Assembly: GCA_016290335.1 (NCBI GenBank)
Contig: JAEETM010000010.1
Span: 1 to 63,420 of the forward strand
Direction of reading: 5' to 3'
Source: Treponema sp.
GTDB taxonomy: Bacteria > Spirochaetota > Spirochaetia > Treponematales > Treponemataceae
DNA length: 63,420 nt
Of the stretch, positions 52,344-61,400 are shown piece by piece. Every line of letters starts with the position of its first letter. Positions within the stretch are counted from its first letter, which is position 1. The position numbers and the translations under genes are program-made. A model generated the notes under the pieces. It had not been told where the DNA came from. It worked only from the letters and a program-made list of their open reading frames with translations, and did no database searches.

Positions 52344-52523
52344 ATGGCTTCAATTAATCGCTATCAGACAATTAATGATATTCCTGCAAGTAAGGGAAAA
52401 GACGTACTTTTGAAGATTTTAAATTCTCCAAAAGCAGACTTTTCAAAGCTACGAAAAATTGCTGTTGAATATGAACGAAAAGCTCTTGAAATGATAAAAG
52501 CAGAATCAAAGGAGACAAAGTAA
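52344..52523 (+). CDS. Small 59-residue protein, putative antitoxin-like partner of a GNAT
   Basis: This frame is too short for usual gene lists. It begins MASINRYQTINDIPASKGKD and ends KALEMIKAESKETK, with a predicted helical, charged second half (DFSKLRKIAVEYERKALEMI). GGAGG lies at the right distance. Its TAA overlaps the ATG of the GNAT gene (TAATG). Small size, tight coupling and own promoter resemble the antitoxin slot of a toxin-antitoxin pair, though no ribbon-helix-helix motif is evident. Confidence 0.65.
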   Translation: MASINRYQTINDIPASKGKDVLLKILNSPKADFSKLRKIAVEYERKALEMIKAESKETK

Positions 52524-53095
52524 TGATTTTCCTGCCTTTAGAGACAGAGCTTTTTTATTATGAACATCTTTTGGACTCTTCTGATAATCTGCGACTTATT
52601 CAGGATTTTTGTGTAACTAATACTTCCGGTTATGGACTGGAACGATATATAAAAGAACTTTCTGAATCGGATGAAAAAGATGGCTCTGCAAGAACATATT
52701 TGGTAAAAGATAAGTTTACTCATGAGATTGTAGCTTATTTTTCTTTAAAGTCGGGGCTTTTTACTATTGATGCAGGTAATGATTTCTTCTATTCAATTTC
52801 TGGAATAGAACTTGCTAATTTTGCTGTTAATTTTTCATATAGAAAAAATCATCCAGATGCAAAGAATTTAGGATCTACAGTTTTTGCAGAGTTTGTTTTA
52901 CCTTTTGTAACTTTTATTAGAAGTTTAGTAGGAATTCAGGCTATTTACATTTATGCTTTGCCGGAAGACAAGCTTATAAAGCATTATAAGACTATGGGGT
53001 TTAATAGACTTGACCCAGAAGATGAACAGTTTGTACATCAACATGTAAAACCAAAATATGATGAAGGCTGTGTTTTTATGTATCAGCTTTTGTAG
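52523..53095 (+). CDS. GNAT-like acetyltransferase
   Basis: The 190-residue protein has an acetyltransferase-like layout: YLVKDKFTHEIVAYFSLKSG (beta strands), ELANFAVNFSYRKNHPDAKN, LGSTVFAEFVLPFVTFIRSL, IYIYALPEDKLIKHYKTMGF and RLDPEDEQFV. The final helix with HYKTMGFNRL is the usual GNAT C-terminal feature. The acetyl-CoA loop is poorly conserved, as in TacT-type toxins that acetylate aminoacyl-tRNA. Together with the small ORF it forms a self-contained two-gene unit within the locus. Confidence 0.72.
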   Translation: MIFLPLETELFYYEHLLDSSDNLRLIQDFCVTNTSGYGLERYIKELSESDEKDGSARTYLVKDKFTHEIVAYFSLKSGLFTIDAGNDFFYSISGIELANFAVNFSYRKNHPDAKNLGSTVFAEFVLPFVTFIRSLVGIQAIYIYALPEDKLIKHYKTMGFNRLDPEDEQFVHQHVKPKYDEGCVFMYQLL

Positions 53096-53151
53096 AGAAG
53101 ATATATTTCTCTGTATTACAATATATAGATATAAATAAATAGGAATTTTTT

Positions 53152-54357
53152 ATGCAAGACAACATTTTACCATTAATCGGCCGTACAGCCCCTTTATTTG
53201 AAACAGACATTTCTGTAAACGAAACATTTCTTAGTGAAACAATTCGTAACTCACGCTTTCTTGTAATCGGAGGTGCCGGAACTATTGGTTCTGCAATCTG
53301 CCGTGAACTTTTTGCACGTAATCCAAAAGTTTTGCATGTTGTAGACATAAGCGAAAATAACATGGTAGAACTTGTCCGTGATATTCGTTCCAGTGTTGGT
53401 TATGGCGATGGTGAGTTTGCAACCTTTGCTCTGGACTGTGGCAGCGAGATTTTTCGTGCCTTTATAAACGAACAGAAAAAACGCATTGGCGGTTATGATT
53501 ATGTTTTTAATACCTCTGCCTTAAAGCATGTACGCAGTGAAAAAGATCCTTTTACCCTCATGCGCATGATAGATACAAATATCTTTAATACCGACAGTAC
53601 TATGCTCATGGCTAAAGAATGTGGTGCCAAAAAGTATTTCTGTGTTTCTACAGACAAAGCAGCTAACCCTGTAAACATGATGGGGGCCAGTAAACGTATT
53701 ATGGAGTTCTTTCTAAATCGTCGTTCTGTAGAAATGCCTGTAAGTACAGCGCGTTTTGCCAATGTAGCATTTAGTGATGGTAGCTTGCTTTATGGTTTTA
53801 ATCGTCGTTTGGACAAGAATCAGCCTTTGAGTGCACCAAATGATGTACGCCGTTATTTTGTAACTCCAAAAGAGGCCGGCCAGCTTTGTGTAATGTCTTG
53901 TCTCCTCGGTGAAAACCGTGATGTATTCTTCCCAAAACTTGACCATGATTTGAACCTTGTTACATTCAGCAGCATTGCAGAAAAATATCTTAGAAATCTT
54001 GGTTATGAGCCTGTACAGTGTGCAACAGAAGACGAAGCCAGAAGCTGTGTTAATGAACTTAAAGCAAAACATCAGTATCCAGTATATTTCTTCAAAAGCG
54101 ACACCACTGGTGAAAAAGATTTTGAAGAGTTCTATACTGATAAAGAAACTTTGGTAATGGACAAGTTTGATTCCCTTGGAATCATCAAAAATCCAGTAGA
54201 TTTCGATGAATCAAAACTTACTTATTTTACAGAAACTATTGCAAAACTAAAACAGAAAGGTGAGTGGAGTCGCGGAGAACTTATAGATTTATTTAATTAT
54301 ATGATTCCCAACTTCAACCACAAAGAGACTGGTAAGTTCTTGGATGGCAGAATGTAA
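53152..54357 (+). CDS. CapD-type nucleotide-sugar 4,6-dehydratase
   Basis: This 401-residue extended SDR protein has LVIGGAGTIGSAICRELFAR (NAD fold), FNTSALKHVRSEKDP, VSTDKAANPVNMMGASKRIM (Ser/Thr-Asp-Lys and Met-x-x-x-Lys in place of Tyr-x-x-x-Lys) and ARFANVAFSDGSLL. It belongs to the polysaccharide-biosynthesis dehydratases without membrane helices and probably makes a UDP-4-keto-6-deoxyhexose. The product suits the LegC-type aminotransferase upstream. Confidence 0.9.
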   Translation: MQDNILPLIGRTAPLFETDISVNETFLSETIRNSRFLVIGGAGTIGSAICRELFARNPKVLHVVDISENNMVELVRDIRSSVGYGDGEFATFALDCGSEIFRAFINEQKKRIGGYDYVFNTSALKHVRSEKDPFTLMRMIDTNIFNTDSTMLMAKECGAKKYFCVSTDKAANPVNMMGASKRIMEFFLNRRSVEMPVSTARFANVAFSDGSLLYGFNRRLDKNQPLSAPNDVRRYFVTPKEAGQLCVMSCLLGENRDVFFPKLDHDLNLVTFSSIAEKYLRNLGYEPVQCATEDEARSCVNELKAKHQYPVYFFKSDTTGEKDFEEFYTDKETLVMDKFDSLGIIKNPVDFDESKLTYFTETIAKLKQKGEWSRGELIDLFNYMIPNFNHKETGKFLDGRM

Positions 54358-54378
54358 ACTGTGTACGAGGACAAAAAA

Positions 54379-54978
54379 ATGGCATTTGAGTTTAATACAT
54401 GTAAATTATCTGACGGCACCGAAATAAAAGGTCTTTACGAAATCCAGCCGAAAATCTTTGGCGATTCTCGTGGTTACTTTCTTGAAACCTACAGCGAGCG
54501 TGATTTTTTTTCTGCCGGCCTTACGATGAAGTTTGTTCAGGACAATCAGTCAAAATCAACAAAAGGCGTTCTCCGCGGTCTTCATTTCCAGACACAGCAT
54601 CCACAGGGCAAGCTTGTGCGTGCTTTACAGGGCCGTGTTTACGATGTTGTTGTTGATCTGCGAAAAGACTCTCCAACCTTTGGCAAATACCACGGCGTAA
54701 TCCTCGATTCCGAAAAACAAAATCAATTCTATATCCCTCAAGGCTTTGCCCACGGCTTTTACGTTCTTTCTGATGAAGCCATCTTCACCTACAAATGCAC
54801 CGACTTCTACGACCCTCACGGTGAAGGCGGCCTTATGTGGAACGACCCCGCCATCGGCATAGACTGGAACTCCATCGCCCCTGATGTAAATCCTCTCCTC
54901 TCCGAAAAGGACGGCAAGCATCCTGCATTCGATGCATCTAAATCCTATTTTGACCTCACCGGCAAATGGATTGGTTAA
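54379..54978 (+). CDS. rmlC: dTDP-4-dehydrorhamnose 3,5-epimerase
   Basis: The protein has 199 residues from the ATG at 54379, behind GAGGAC; the frame also has a GTG at 54361. Cupin motifs are FGDSRGYFLETYSERDF, FVQDNQSKSTKGVLRGLHFQ (catalytic His), LVRALQGRVYDVVVDLRKDS, YIPQGFAHGFYVLSDEA and IFTYKCTDFYDP. It epimerises a dTDP-4-keto-6-deoxysugar. rmlA, rmlB and rmlD are absent from the window, so they lie elsewhere or the enzyme serves another deoxysugar. Confidence 0.94.
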   Translation: MAFEFNTCKLSDGTEIKGLYEIQPKIFGDSRGYFLETYSERDFFSAGLTMKFVQDNQSKSTKGVLRGLHFQTQHPQGKLVRALQGRVYDVVVDLRKDSPTFGKYHGVILDSEKQNQFYIPQGFAHGFYVLSDEAIFTYKCTDFYDPHGEGGLMWNDPAIGIDWNSIAPDVNPLLSEKDGKHPAFDASKSYFDLTGKWIG

Positions 54979-55015
54979 TGGTTTTTAAAATAAGCTTTTT
55001 TATTTTATAAATATC

Positions 55016-56236
55016 TTACACAAACTCAATCGGCAATGCAGTCACAGTTTCAGATAGTTCACGGCGGGTATCTGTAAGGCATAAAATGCATCCATGTCCA
55101 ATTGTGTATTCTGGAATCGACTGTAGTTGAGTAAATGCCTTTGCCATTTCTATTTGAGGATGTGCAGATTTTTTTATTTCAATCGGGTAAAGGACATGGT
55201 TTTCTTCTATCACAAGATCAATTTCATTTCTATTATGATCGCGATAAAAATATATATTTGAGCAATCTTTACCTGCATTTAAGTGTGATTTTATAATTTC
55301 GCTTACAACAAAAGTTTCAAAAAGATTACCAGACATAGCTCCATTTTGTGCAACTGTTGCATTTGACCAGCCAACAAGATTACAAACGAGTCCCGTATCC
55401 ATAAAGTATAGTTTTGGAGTTTTTATTGCTCTTTTTGAAATGTTACGTTCAAAAGGATATATAAGCTTTATTATGCCGGACCCTTCAAGCATACTGGTCC
55501 ATTCCTGTACGGTTTTTAATGAAATACCAATATCATTTGCTATACCAGCTGCATTAAAGAGTTCTCCAGTTCTTGCCGCCATGGTAATCATAAAATTATT
55601 GAATGTAATAAGGTTTGATGCCTTTATAAAATCTCGTATATCCCTGTTTATGTATGTTCGGATGTAAGAACGATAATATCTTTCCCAGTTTAGTTTTTGG
55701 TCTGTAAGTTCCGGCATAAAACCGCGGTGTATTTTCTGCCACAGATTTTCATAACGTGATAAACACATAGAACGCTGTTCCATGTATTGTTCGGTCGGAA
55801 TAAATGGTTTAAAAAAATCAATACCATTAAGTTCCCGTAGAGAAAGTCCCGCCATGTCTATTATACAGATTCTTCCTGCAAGACTTTCTCCTGCATTTTG
55901 AATCAGGCGGAAGGTTTGAGAGCCAGTAAGGCAGACCAGCCCCTTTTTTTCTTCTTTATCTACAATCAGTTTAATCTGTCTAAAGAGTTCAGGTGCAAGT
56001 TGTACTTCATCAATTAGAATAGGAAGTTTATGACTTTTGAAAAATAGTGTTGGATCTTGACGAGCCTGTTCCAATTCATTTATATCGTCAAGAACTACAT
56101 ATTCATAATTTTTGCCAAGGCATTTTGTGAGCATAGTAGTCTTACCAATCTGTCTGGCTCCTGTTACTAAAATAACCTTAAATTGGGAAGTCATTTCTTT
56201 CACATAAGGTTCTATTGCTCTTGTAATATATTTCAT
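55016..56236 (-). CDS. AAA ATPase with DUF4143
   Basis: The protein has 406 residues from the ATG at 56236. The frame extends to 56302, but those codons lie in a palindrome, and MKYITRAIEPYVKEM is the normal start of the family. It has Walker A VILVTGARQIGKTTML, Walker B KLPILIDEVQLAPELFRQI and sensor VCLTGSQTFRLIQNAGESLA. DUF4143 follows: YRSYIRTYINRDIRDFIKAS, NDIGISLKTVQEWTSMLEGS and FYRDHNRNEIDLVIEE, the last a PD-(D/E)XK-like patch. Function of such ATPases is unknown. Convergent with rmlC. Confidence 0.9.
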   Translation of the reverse strand: MKYITRAIEPYVKEMTSQFKVILVTGARQIGKTTMLTKCLGKNYEYVVLDDINELEQARQDPTLFFKSHKLPILIDEVQLAPELFRQIKLIVDKEEKKGLVCLTGSQTFRLIQNAGESLAGRICIIDMAGLSLRELNGIDFFKPFIPTEQYMEQRSMCLSRYENLWQKIHRGFMPELTDQKLNWERYYRSYIRTYINRDIRDFIKASNLITFNNFMITMAARTGELFNAAGIANDIGISLKTVQEWTSMLEGSGIIKLIYPFERNISKRAIKTPKLYFMDTGLVCNLVGWSNATVAQNGAMSGNLFETFVVSEIIKSHLNAGKDCSNIYFYRDHNRNEIDLVIEENHVLYPIEIKKSAHPQIEMAKAFTQLQSIPEYTIGHGCILCLTDTRRELSETVTALPIEFV

Positions 56237-56243
56237 AAAAAAA

Positions 56244-56290
56244 TCCTTTAAAGCTAATGTGGAGTATGACTCCATTTTAGCTTTAAAGGA
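56244..56290 (-). promoter_or_regulatory. 47-base palindrome: terminator that contains the next gene's ribosome site
   Basis: TCCTTTAAAGCTAA and TTAGCTTTAAAGGA are perfect 14-base arms; inside, TGGAGT and ACTCCA pair around a 3-base loop. On the minus strand the hairpin is followed by T7, the form of an intrinsic terminator for the beta-barrel gene. It ends AAGGATTTTTTTATG, so the Shine-Dalgarno of the DUF4143 gene lies in the 3' arm. Confidence 0.8.
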
Positions 56291-56305
56291 TAATATAATC
56301 AATAT

Positions 56306-57283
56306 TTAAAACCTATGCTCCCAGCTCAGCGCACCTCTGTAAAAGAACCACTCGCGTCCACTGTACGTTAGTGCAGTCTCCTCGTAGCTCTCCGTGTGAG
56401 CCTCTTTAAAACTCCTTCTGCTTGAAAATCCCACTACTACGGAAAGTACATCCTTTTCTCCAAGCGTAAGCTGTCCCATAGGGCTTATAGTGATTTTATT
56501 AAACGCACCCTTGTAATCAGCATTAGCAAAAACATTATCCTTATAATAACCTTCAAACTCGCACAGTACACCAACGCGGCTCAAAACAAGCGGCATCTGG
56601 TAAGCCAGAATCAACGTCTGGCAGCTGCTGTAACCGTTTACCTTGTTGCCGGTACACTGCCACATCCAGATCTGCTGGTCTGCAGCACTTGTCAGTCTCT
56701 CATAATACAGCTGGTAAGTATACAGAATCTGAACATGTGTCCAGTCGCCAGCCCAGATTGCACCGGTATCAAACTGGAAGGTTCCCTGAGCATACCATTT
56801 TAAAAACCAGGTTGCGAAAGGCGAATAATCCGTGTAAGTTCCTTTTGCAACTCCATCAAACTCTGCCATTCCCTGAAGCCCAAAAAGATTCCAGCCCGTA
56901 CCAGCTTCAGCTCCTGCTGCAAAAACTAAAAAGGGTAGAGGTGTAAAGTTTACCTCAAAGCCTGGCTTAATGGAAACCGGCGAAAGCTCAAAGTTCCCTG
57001 TCAGCCCCACATTTGCAGATGACACCAGCCAGTGTTCTCCAAGCGGCGTATCGAGTGTATATGTCACACTTCCCGTTGTGCGTCCCTCTATTCCACTGTA
57101 AGGCCCGGTCAGTGGCGCAAAGTGATTTCCCCCCGTAACATAATCCGATTTCGGATAATACGCAAAATCCGTAGTCAACGAAAACTCCCACGGCGAAACA
57201 GTCTCCACCTCATCCTCTGCCATCACCGGCCCCATTGCCATAACCACAACCAGCAAAATCCAACAAAACTTCTTAAAAAGCAT
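56306..57283 (-). CDS. Predicted outer-membrane beta-barrel protein
   Basis: The protein has 325 residues from the ATG at 57283; the upstream part of the frame is not signal-like. The signal peptide is MLFKKFCWILLVVVMAMGPVMA. The mature part alternates hydrophobic and polar residues with many Trp, Tyr and Phe, for example WEFSLTTDFAYYP, FLVFAAGAEAGTGWNLFG and WFLKWYAQGTFQFDTG. It ends in WEHRF, a C-terminal Phe as used for barrel insertion. No family name can be given. It resembles spirochaete surface proteins by composition and is probably a porin-like or structural protein. Confidence 0.78.
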   Translation of the reverse strand: MLFKKFCWILLVVVMAMGPVMAEDEVETVSPWEFSLTTDFAYYPKSDYVTGGNHFAPLTGPYSGIEGRTTGSVTYTLDTPLGEHWLVSSANVGLTGNFELSPVSIKPGFEVNFTPLPFLVFAAGAEAGTGWNLFGLQGMAEFDGVAKGTYTDYSPFATWFLKWYAQGTFQFDTGAIWAGDWTHVQILYTYQLYYERLTSAADQQIWMWQCTGNKVNGYSSCQTLILAYQMPLVLSRVGVLCEFEGYYKDNVFANADYKGAFNKITISPMGQLTLGEKDVLSVVVGFSSRRSFKEAHTESYEETALTYSGREWFFYRGALSWEHRF

Positions 57284-57290
57284 AAAAAAA

Positions 57291-57307
57291 TCCTTATATA
57301 TATAGGA
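57291..57307 (-). promoter_or_regulatory. Small hairpin covering the ribosome site of the beta-barrel gene
   Basis: TCCTTATATATATAGGA can fold on itself. On the minus strand its end is AAGGATTTTTTTATG, the same ribosome-site and spacer as the next gene in the pair. Confidence 0.5.
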
Positions 57308-57412
57308 ATAAATACTCAATAAAATTATAAAGGACTTTTCCCGATTTGTCATATAATTGATGAAAAAATCAATAACTAGTAATAAAAATTATTATATGTT
57401 ATATTAATCTTT

Positions 57413-58453
57413 ATGAGTAAAGCAAAAACCACTATTGAACCTGTAGAAGCTGTTGAAGCTGCAGAAAAAAAAGATGATGAAATAAGCCTAGTTGATTTGT
57501 TTGCGGTTCTCTGGCAGCGTAAATGGCTGATTATTATAATGACGTTTGTTGCAGCTGTTGCGGCTGTTGTAATTTCTGTTTTATCTCTTGTTTTGCCTCC
57601 AGACAAATCCTTTATGCCGAATAAATATACTCCGCGGGCTCAAATGCTTATAACGGAGGATTCCTCAGGTGGAGCTGCTTCCATGCTGGGAAATCTTGGT
57701 GGTCTTGCAAGTTTAGCGGGAGTCAGTGTTCCTAGTGGTTCTTCGAACAGTGCTCTGGCTGGTTATCTTGTTAATTCTAATACAATTCAAGATGCGGTTA
57801 TAAATAAGTTTAATTTTATAGAAGAATGGGAAATAGAAAAGCATCCTATTGCTGAAAGCCGAAAAGCTCTAAAAAAGGTTCTTAAGTCAAGTTTTGATGA
57901 AGATACTGGTGTTTTTACCATCAGCTTTGAAGATAAAGACCCCGTCCTAGCCCGTGATGTTGTAAATTACGTAGTAGATTTACTTGAACAGCGTTTTTCT
58001 GAGCTTGGTGTAGATAAAAACAAGCTCCAGAAGCAGAATCTAGAAGAAAACATCAATAATACTTATGCTCAGATTCTTGATTTACAAAAACAGATTCGTG
58101 ATATAGAGATTTCTGTATCGAATGTTTATTCACCGAACAGTGCTCCTTCCATCATGACAGACACTACAATGGTAAAAATGGAGCTGACAGTTCAGGAAGA
58201 AATATATAAAAACTTAAAGTCACAGTACGAGCTGCTCAAGGTTACAATGGCCAGTGAGCAGCCTGTATTCCAGATTCTGGAGTATGCAGAGGTTCCTGAC
58301 CAGAAATCAGGGCCAAGCCGCGGAAAGCTTTGTATAATAATAACTTTTGCAGGTGGATTTTTATCTGTATTCCTTGCATTCCTGCTTAATGCAATCTCCA
58401 ATATGAAAAAAGACCCTGAAGTTATTTCGAAGTTTAAAGGAAAGAAAGAATGA
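57413..58453 (+). CDS. Wzz-type chain-length determinant protein
   Basis: In this 346-residue protein the cytoplasmic N-terminus ends in DEISLVDLFAVLWQRKWLII, the start of the first membrane helix, as in the Wzz domain. A large periplasmic part with a Gly/Ala/Ser-rich loop (SMLGNLGGLASLAGVSVPSG) and a coiled-coil region (about 195-290) follows. PSRGKLCIIITFAGGFLSVF is the Pro-rich second membrane helix. There is no tyrosine-kinase domain. It sets polymer length for the Wzy polymerase. The stop overlaps the exporter start (ATGA). Confidence 0.92.
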   Translation: MSKAKTTIEPVEAVEAAEKKDDEISLVDLFAVLWQRKWLIIIMTFVAAVAAVVISVLSLVLPPDKSFMPNKYTPRAQMLITEDSSGGAASMLGNLGGLASLAGVSVPSGSSNSALAGYLVNSNTIQDAVINKFNFIEEWEIEKHPIAESRKALKKVLKSSFDEDTGVFTISFEDKDPVLARDVVNYVVDLLEQRFSELGVDKNKLQKQNLEENINNTYAQILDLQKQIRDIEISVSNVYSPNSAPSIMTDTTMVKMELTVQEEIYKNLKSQYELLKVTMASEQPVFQILEYAEVPDQKSGPSRGKLCIIITFAGGFLSVFLAFLLNAISNMKKDPEVISKFKGKKE

Positions 58454-61400
58454 AAAAGATAATATCGCTTTTTACTGCCATCCTTTTTTCGGCAGTATTT
58501 ACTGTTTCTGTATTTGCACAGGATGGTCTTGATGATTATTCTGCTGAAAACTCATTTGGAGCAGAAGAGTTTTCAAATACTGTTCAAATGGCAATGTCGA
58601 ATACAGATTATATGGTCACAGCTGGTGATATTTATTCCTTGAATTATTCAGCCAACGGTATTGCAGTTTCGTATACAATTCCTGTAGACCCAACTTATAA
58701 AATCCGAGTTTCAAATCTTGCAGTTCTTGATGCAAGCGGAAAATCTTTTATAACCTTAAAACAGCAGGTAGAAGAAATTGTAATGAAAAATTACCCTATG
58801 AGTGGAGTTCAATTTGTTCTTCTTAATCCGGCAAGCTTTAAGGTAATTGTAAAGGGAGAAGTAAAGGCAACTGCAGAAAAACAGGCCTGGGCTTTATCAA
58901 GACTTTCGTCTATTATTGCCGGGACAACAACTCCGTATTCTTCAATCCGCGATGTAACAATAACTTCACGAAATGGAAAGAAAAGAACTTATGACCTTTT
59001 TAAGGCAACCCGTTATGGCGATTTGAGTCAGAATCCTTACGTAAGACCTGGAGATGTAATTACTTTAAGTAAAATCCGCCGCAAGGTTACAATAGCCGGT
59101 GCAATTGAACGCCCTGGAACTTATGAGCTTATGAAGGGCGAAAACATTAAGGAGCTTATAGATTATTATGGCGGTGGACTTACAGAGCTTGCCGATACAA
59201 ACAGAATGGAGCTTGTCCGAAACCGTGATAATATGGACGCTGGTGGAGAAAAGCTTTACATCAATCAAAAGGAAATAGACAAAAATTATGAGCTTTTGAA
59301 CGGTGATGTAATAACTATTGCGACAAAAAGCTCTCTTCTTCCTTACATTGTAATAGAAGGTATTATAAATATGTCGGATGGTGCTACGGCAGAGCAGATT
59401 GCCGATAGTGACATGTCCGAAAAGAATATGATGCGCCGCCGAACCGTAAAGTTCTATGAAGGCGAAAATTACGCTACGTTTATCCGCCGCTATAAGGGCA
59501 TTTTTAACAGTTATTCTGATTTAGTAAACTCTTATGTTGAACGCAACGGCAAAAAAATTGCAATGAATCTTGAAGAAATGATAGCAGATGAGCTTTATAT
59601 GAGTAATTACCTTGTAGAACGTAATGATAAGCTTGTTGTTCCATATCAGCAGCATTTTGTAAATGTATTAATAAATGGTGAAGTTAACACAGTTCGCGAA
59701 GAAGCAGCCTGGCCATTACGCCGCCTTTCCACAATTCTTGAAGGAAATCTTACAGCTTATTCATCAACCAGAAACGTAATGGTAACCTCTGTAGATGGAG
59801 TTATTTCTTATTACGACCTCTTCAAATCAAGCCGCGACGGAGACCTTAGTCAGAATCCATACATTAGGGCTGGCGAAACAATCACCGTGTTAAGAATGGA
59901 TCGCAAAGTAACAATCAGCGGAGCGGTAGAACGACCTGGTACTTATGAATTAAAGGCTGGTGAAGGACTTAACGAGCTTGTAAATTATTACGGCCACGGA
60001 CTTGCCGAGCTTGCAGATACAAGCCGAATTGAAATTGTAAGAAGCCGTGACAATATGGAAGTTGGTGGAGAAAAATCATATCTTTCGCAGAAGGACATAG
60101 ATTCAAATTATGCACTTTTAAATCGTGACTCAATCAAAATCTACAGTAAGTCTGATTTACTTCCATACATTGTAATTGAAGGCATTATAAATATGCGAGA
60201 TTCTACTGCAGCTGAACAGATTGCAGATGATGAGATGGCAACAAAGGATATGATGCGCCGCCGAACAGTAAAGTTCTATGACGGTGAAAATTACGCAACC
60301 TTTATCCGCCGCTATAAGGGGATTTTCAACAGCTATTCAGATTTAAATAATGCCTATGTTGTACGTAACAATACAAACATTGCAATGAATCTTGAAGAGA
60401 TGATAGAAGATGAAACCTTTATGAGCCAGTATTACGTTCAGCGTGATGATACACTCGTTGTTCCTTTCCAGCAGCATTTTGTTAATGTTCTCATAAACGG
60501 TGAAGTTACTTCGGTTCGCGAAGAAGCAGCCTGGCCGTTACGCCGCCTTTCTACAATTATTGGCGATAATCTTACGGCTTATTCTTCAACAAGAAACGTT
60601 ATGGTAACTTCTGTAGACGGAATTATTTCTTATTACGATTTATTTAAAGCAAGCCGTGACGGAGATTTGAGCCAGAATCCTTATATCAGAGCTGGTGAAA
60701 CAATCACAGTTCAGCGGGTTGAGCGTAAGGTAACGATTACTGGTTCTGTAGAACGTCCTGGTACCTATCAGCTGCTTCCTGGTGAAAACATTAAAGAACT
60801 TATAGAATATTATGGTCATGGTCTTACAGAAATGGCAGATACTTCGCGAATTGAATTGTTGCGCGTATTAAACGGAAAGCCCGATGCCGGAGAAAAAATC
60901 TATTTGAATCAGCAGAACGTAGATGAAGATTATGAGCTTATGAATCATGATTCTATTTCTATTGGTTCTTTCTTTGCACTTAAGCCTGTAATGTTTGTAG
61001 AAGGTGCAATTGCTGCAAAAGAAGGTACTGCACTGGAAGCTGCCGACCGAATACCTGTACAGTTTGAAAATAAAACAAATTATGCTTATTTAGTGCGTTC
61101 ACATGCTTCCTGGTTTACTTCTGCCGCCAGCGACACAAAAAATGCATTTGTAATCCGCAAAGATCAGATTATACCTGTAGATATCGACAAAATGCTCTAT
61201 GATAAATCTTATTATTCAGACCTCACTGTAGAGCCAGATGATATTCTTCGTATACCGTTCAAGCAGTACTTTGTAAGCGTTGCCGGTGCGGTTCATAATC
61301 CTGGCCGTTATCCTTATATTCCGGACAGAACTTACGACTATTATGTTGGTCTTGCCGGTGGATTTATTAAGGAAAAGAACTCCTTTGATTCTGTTGATAT

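Noticed and set aside
56237..56302. Longer N-terminus for the DUF4143 ATPase
   Set aside because: The extra codons lie in the palindrome and T-run and do not resemble the family; the ATG at 56236 has a ribosome site and the normal start.
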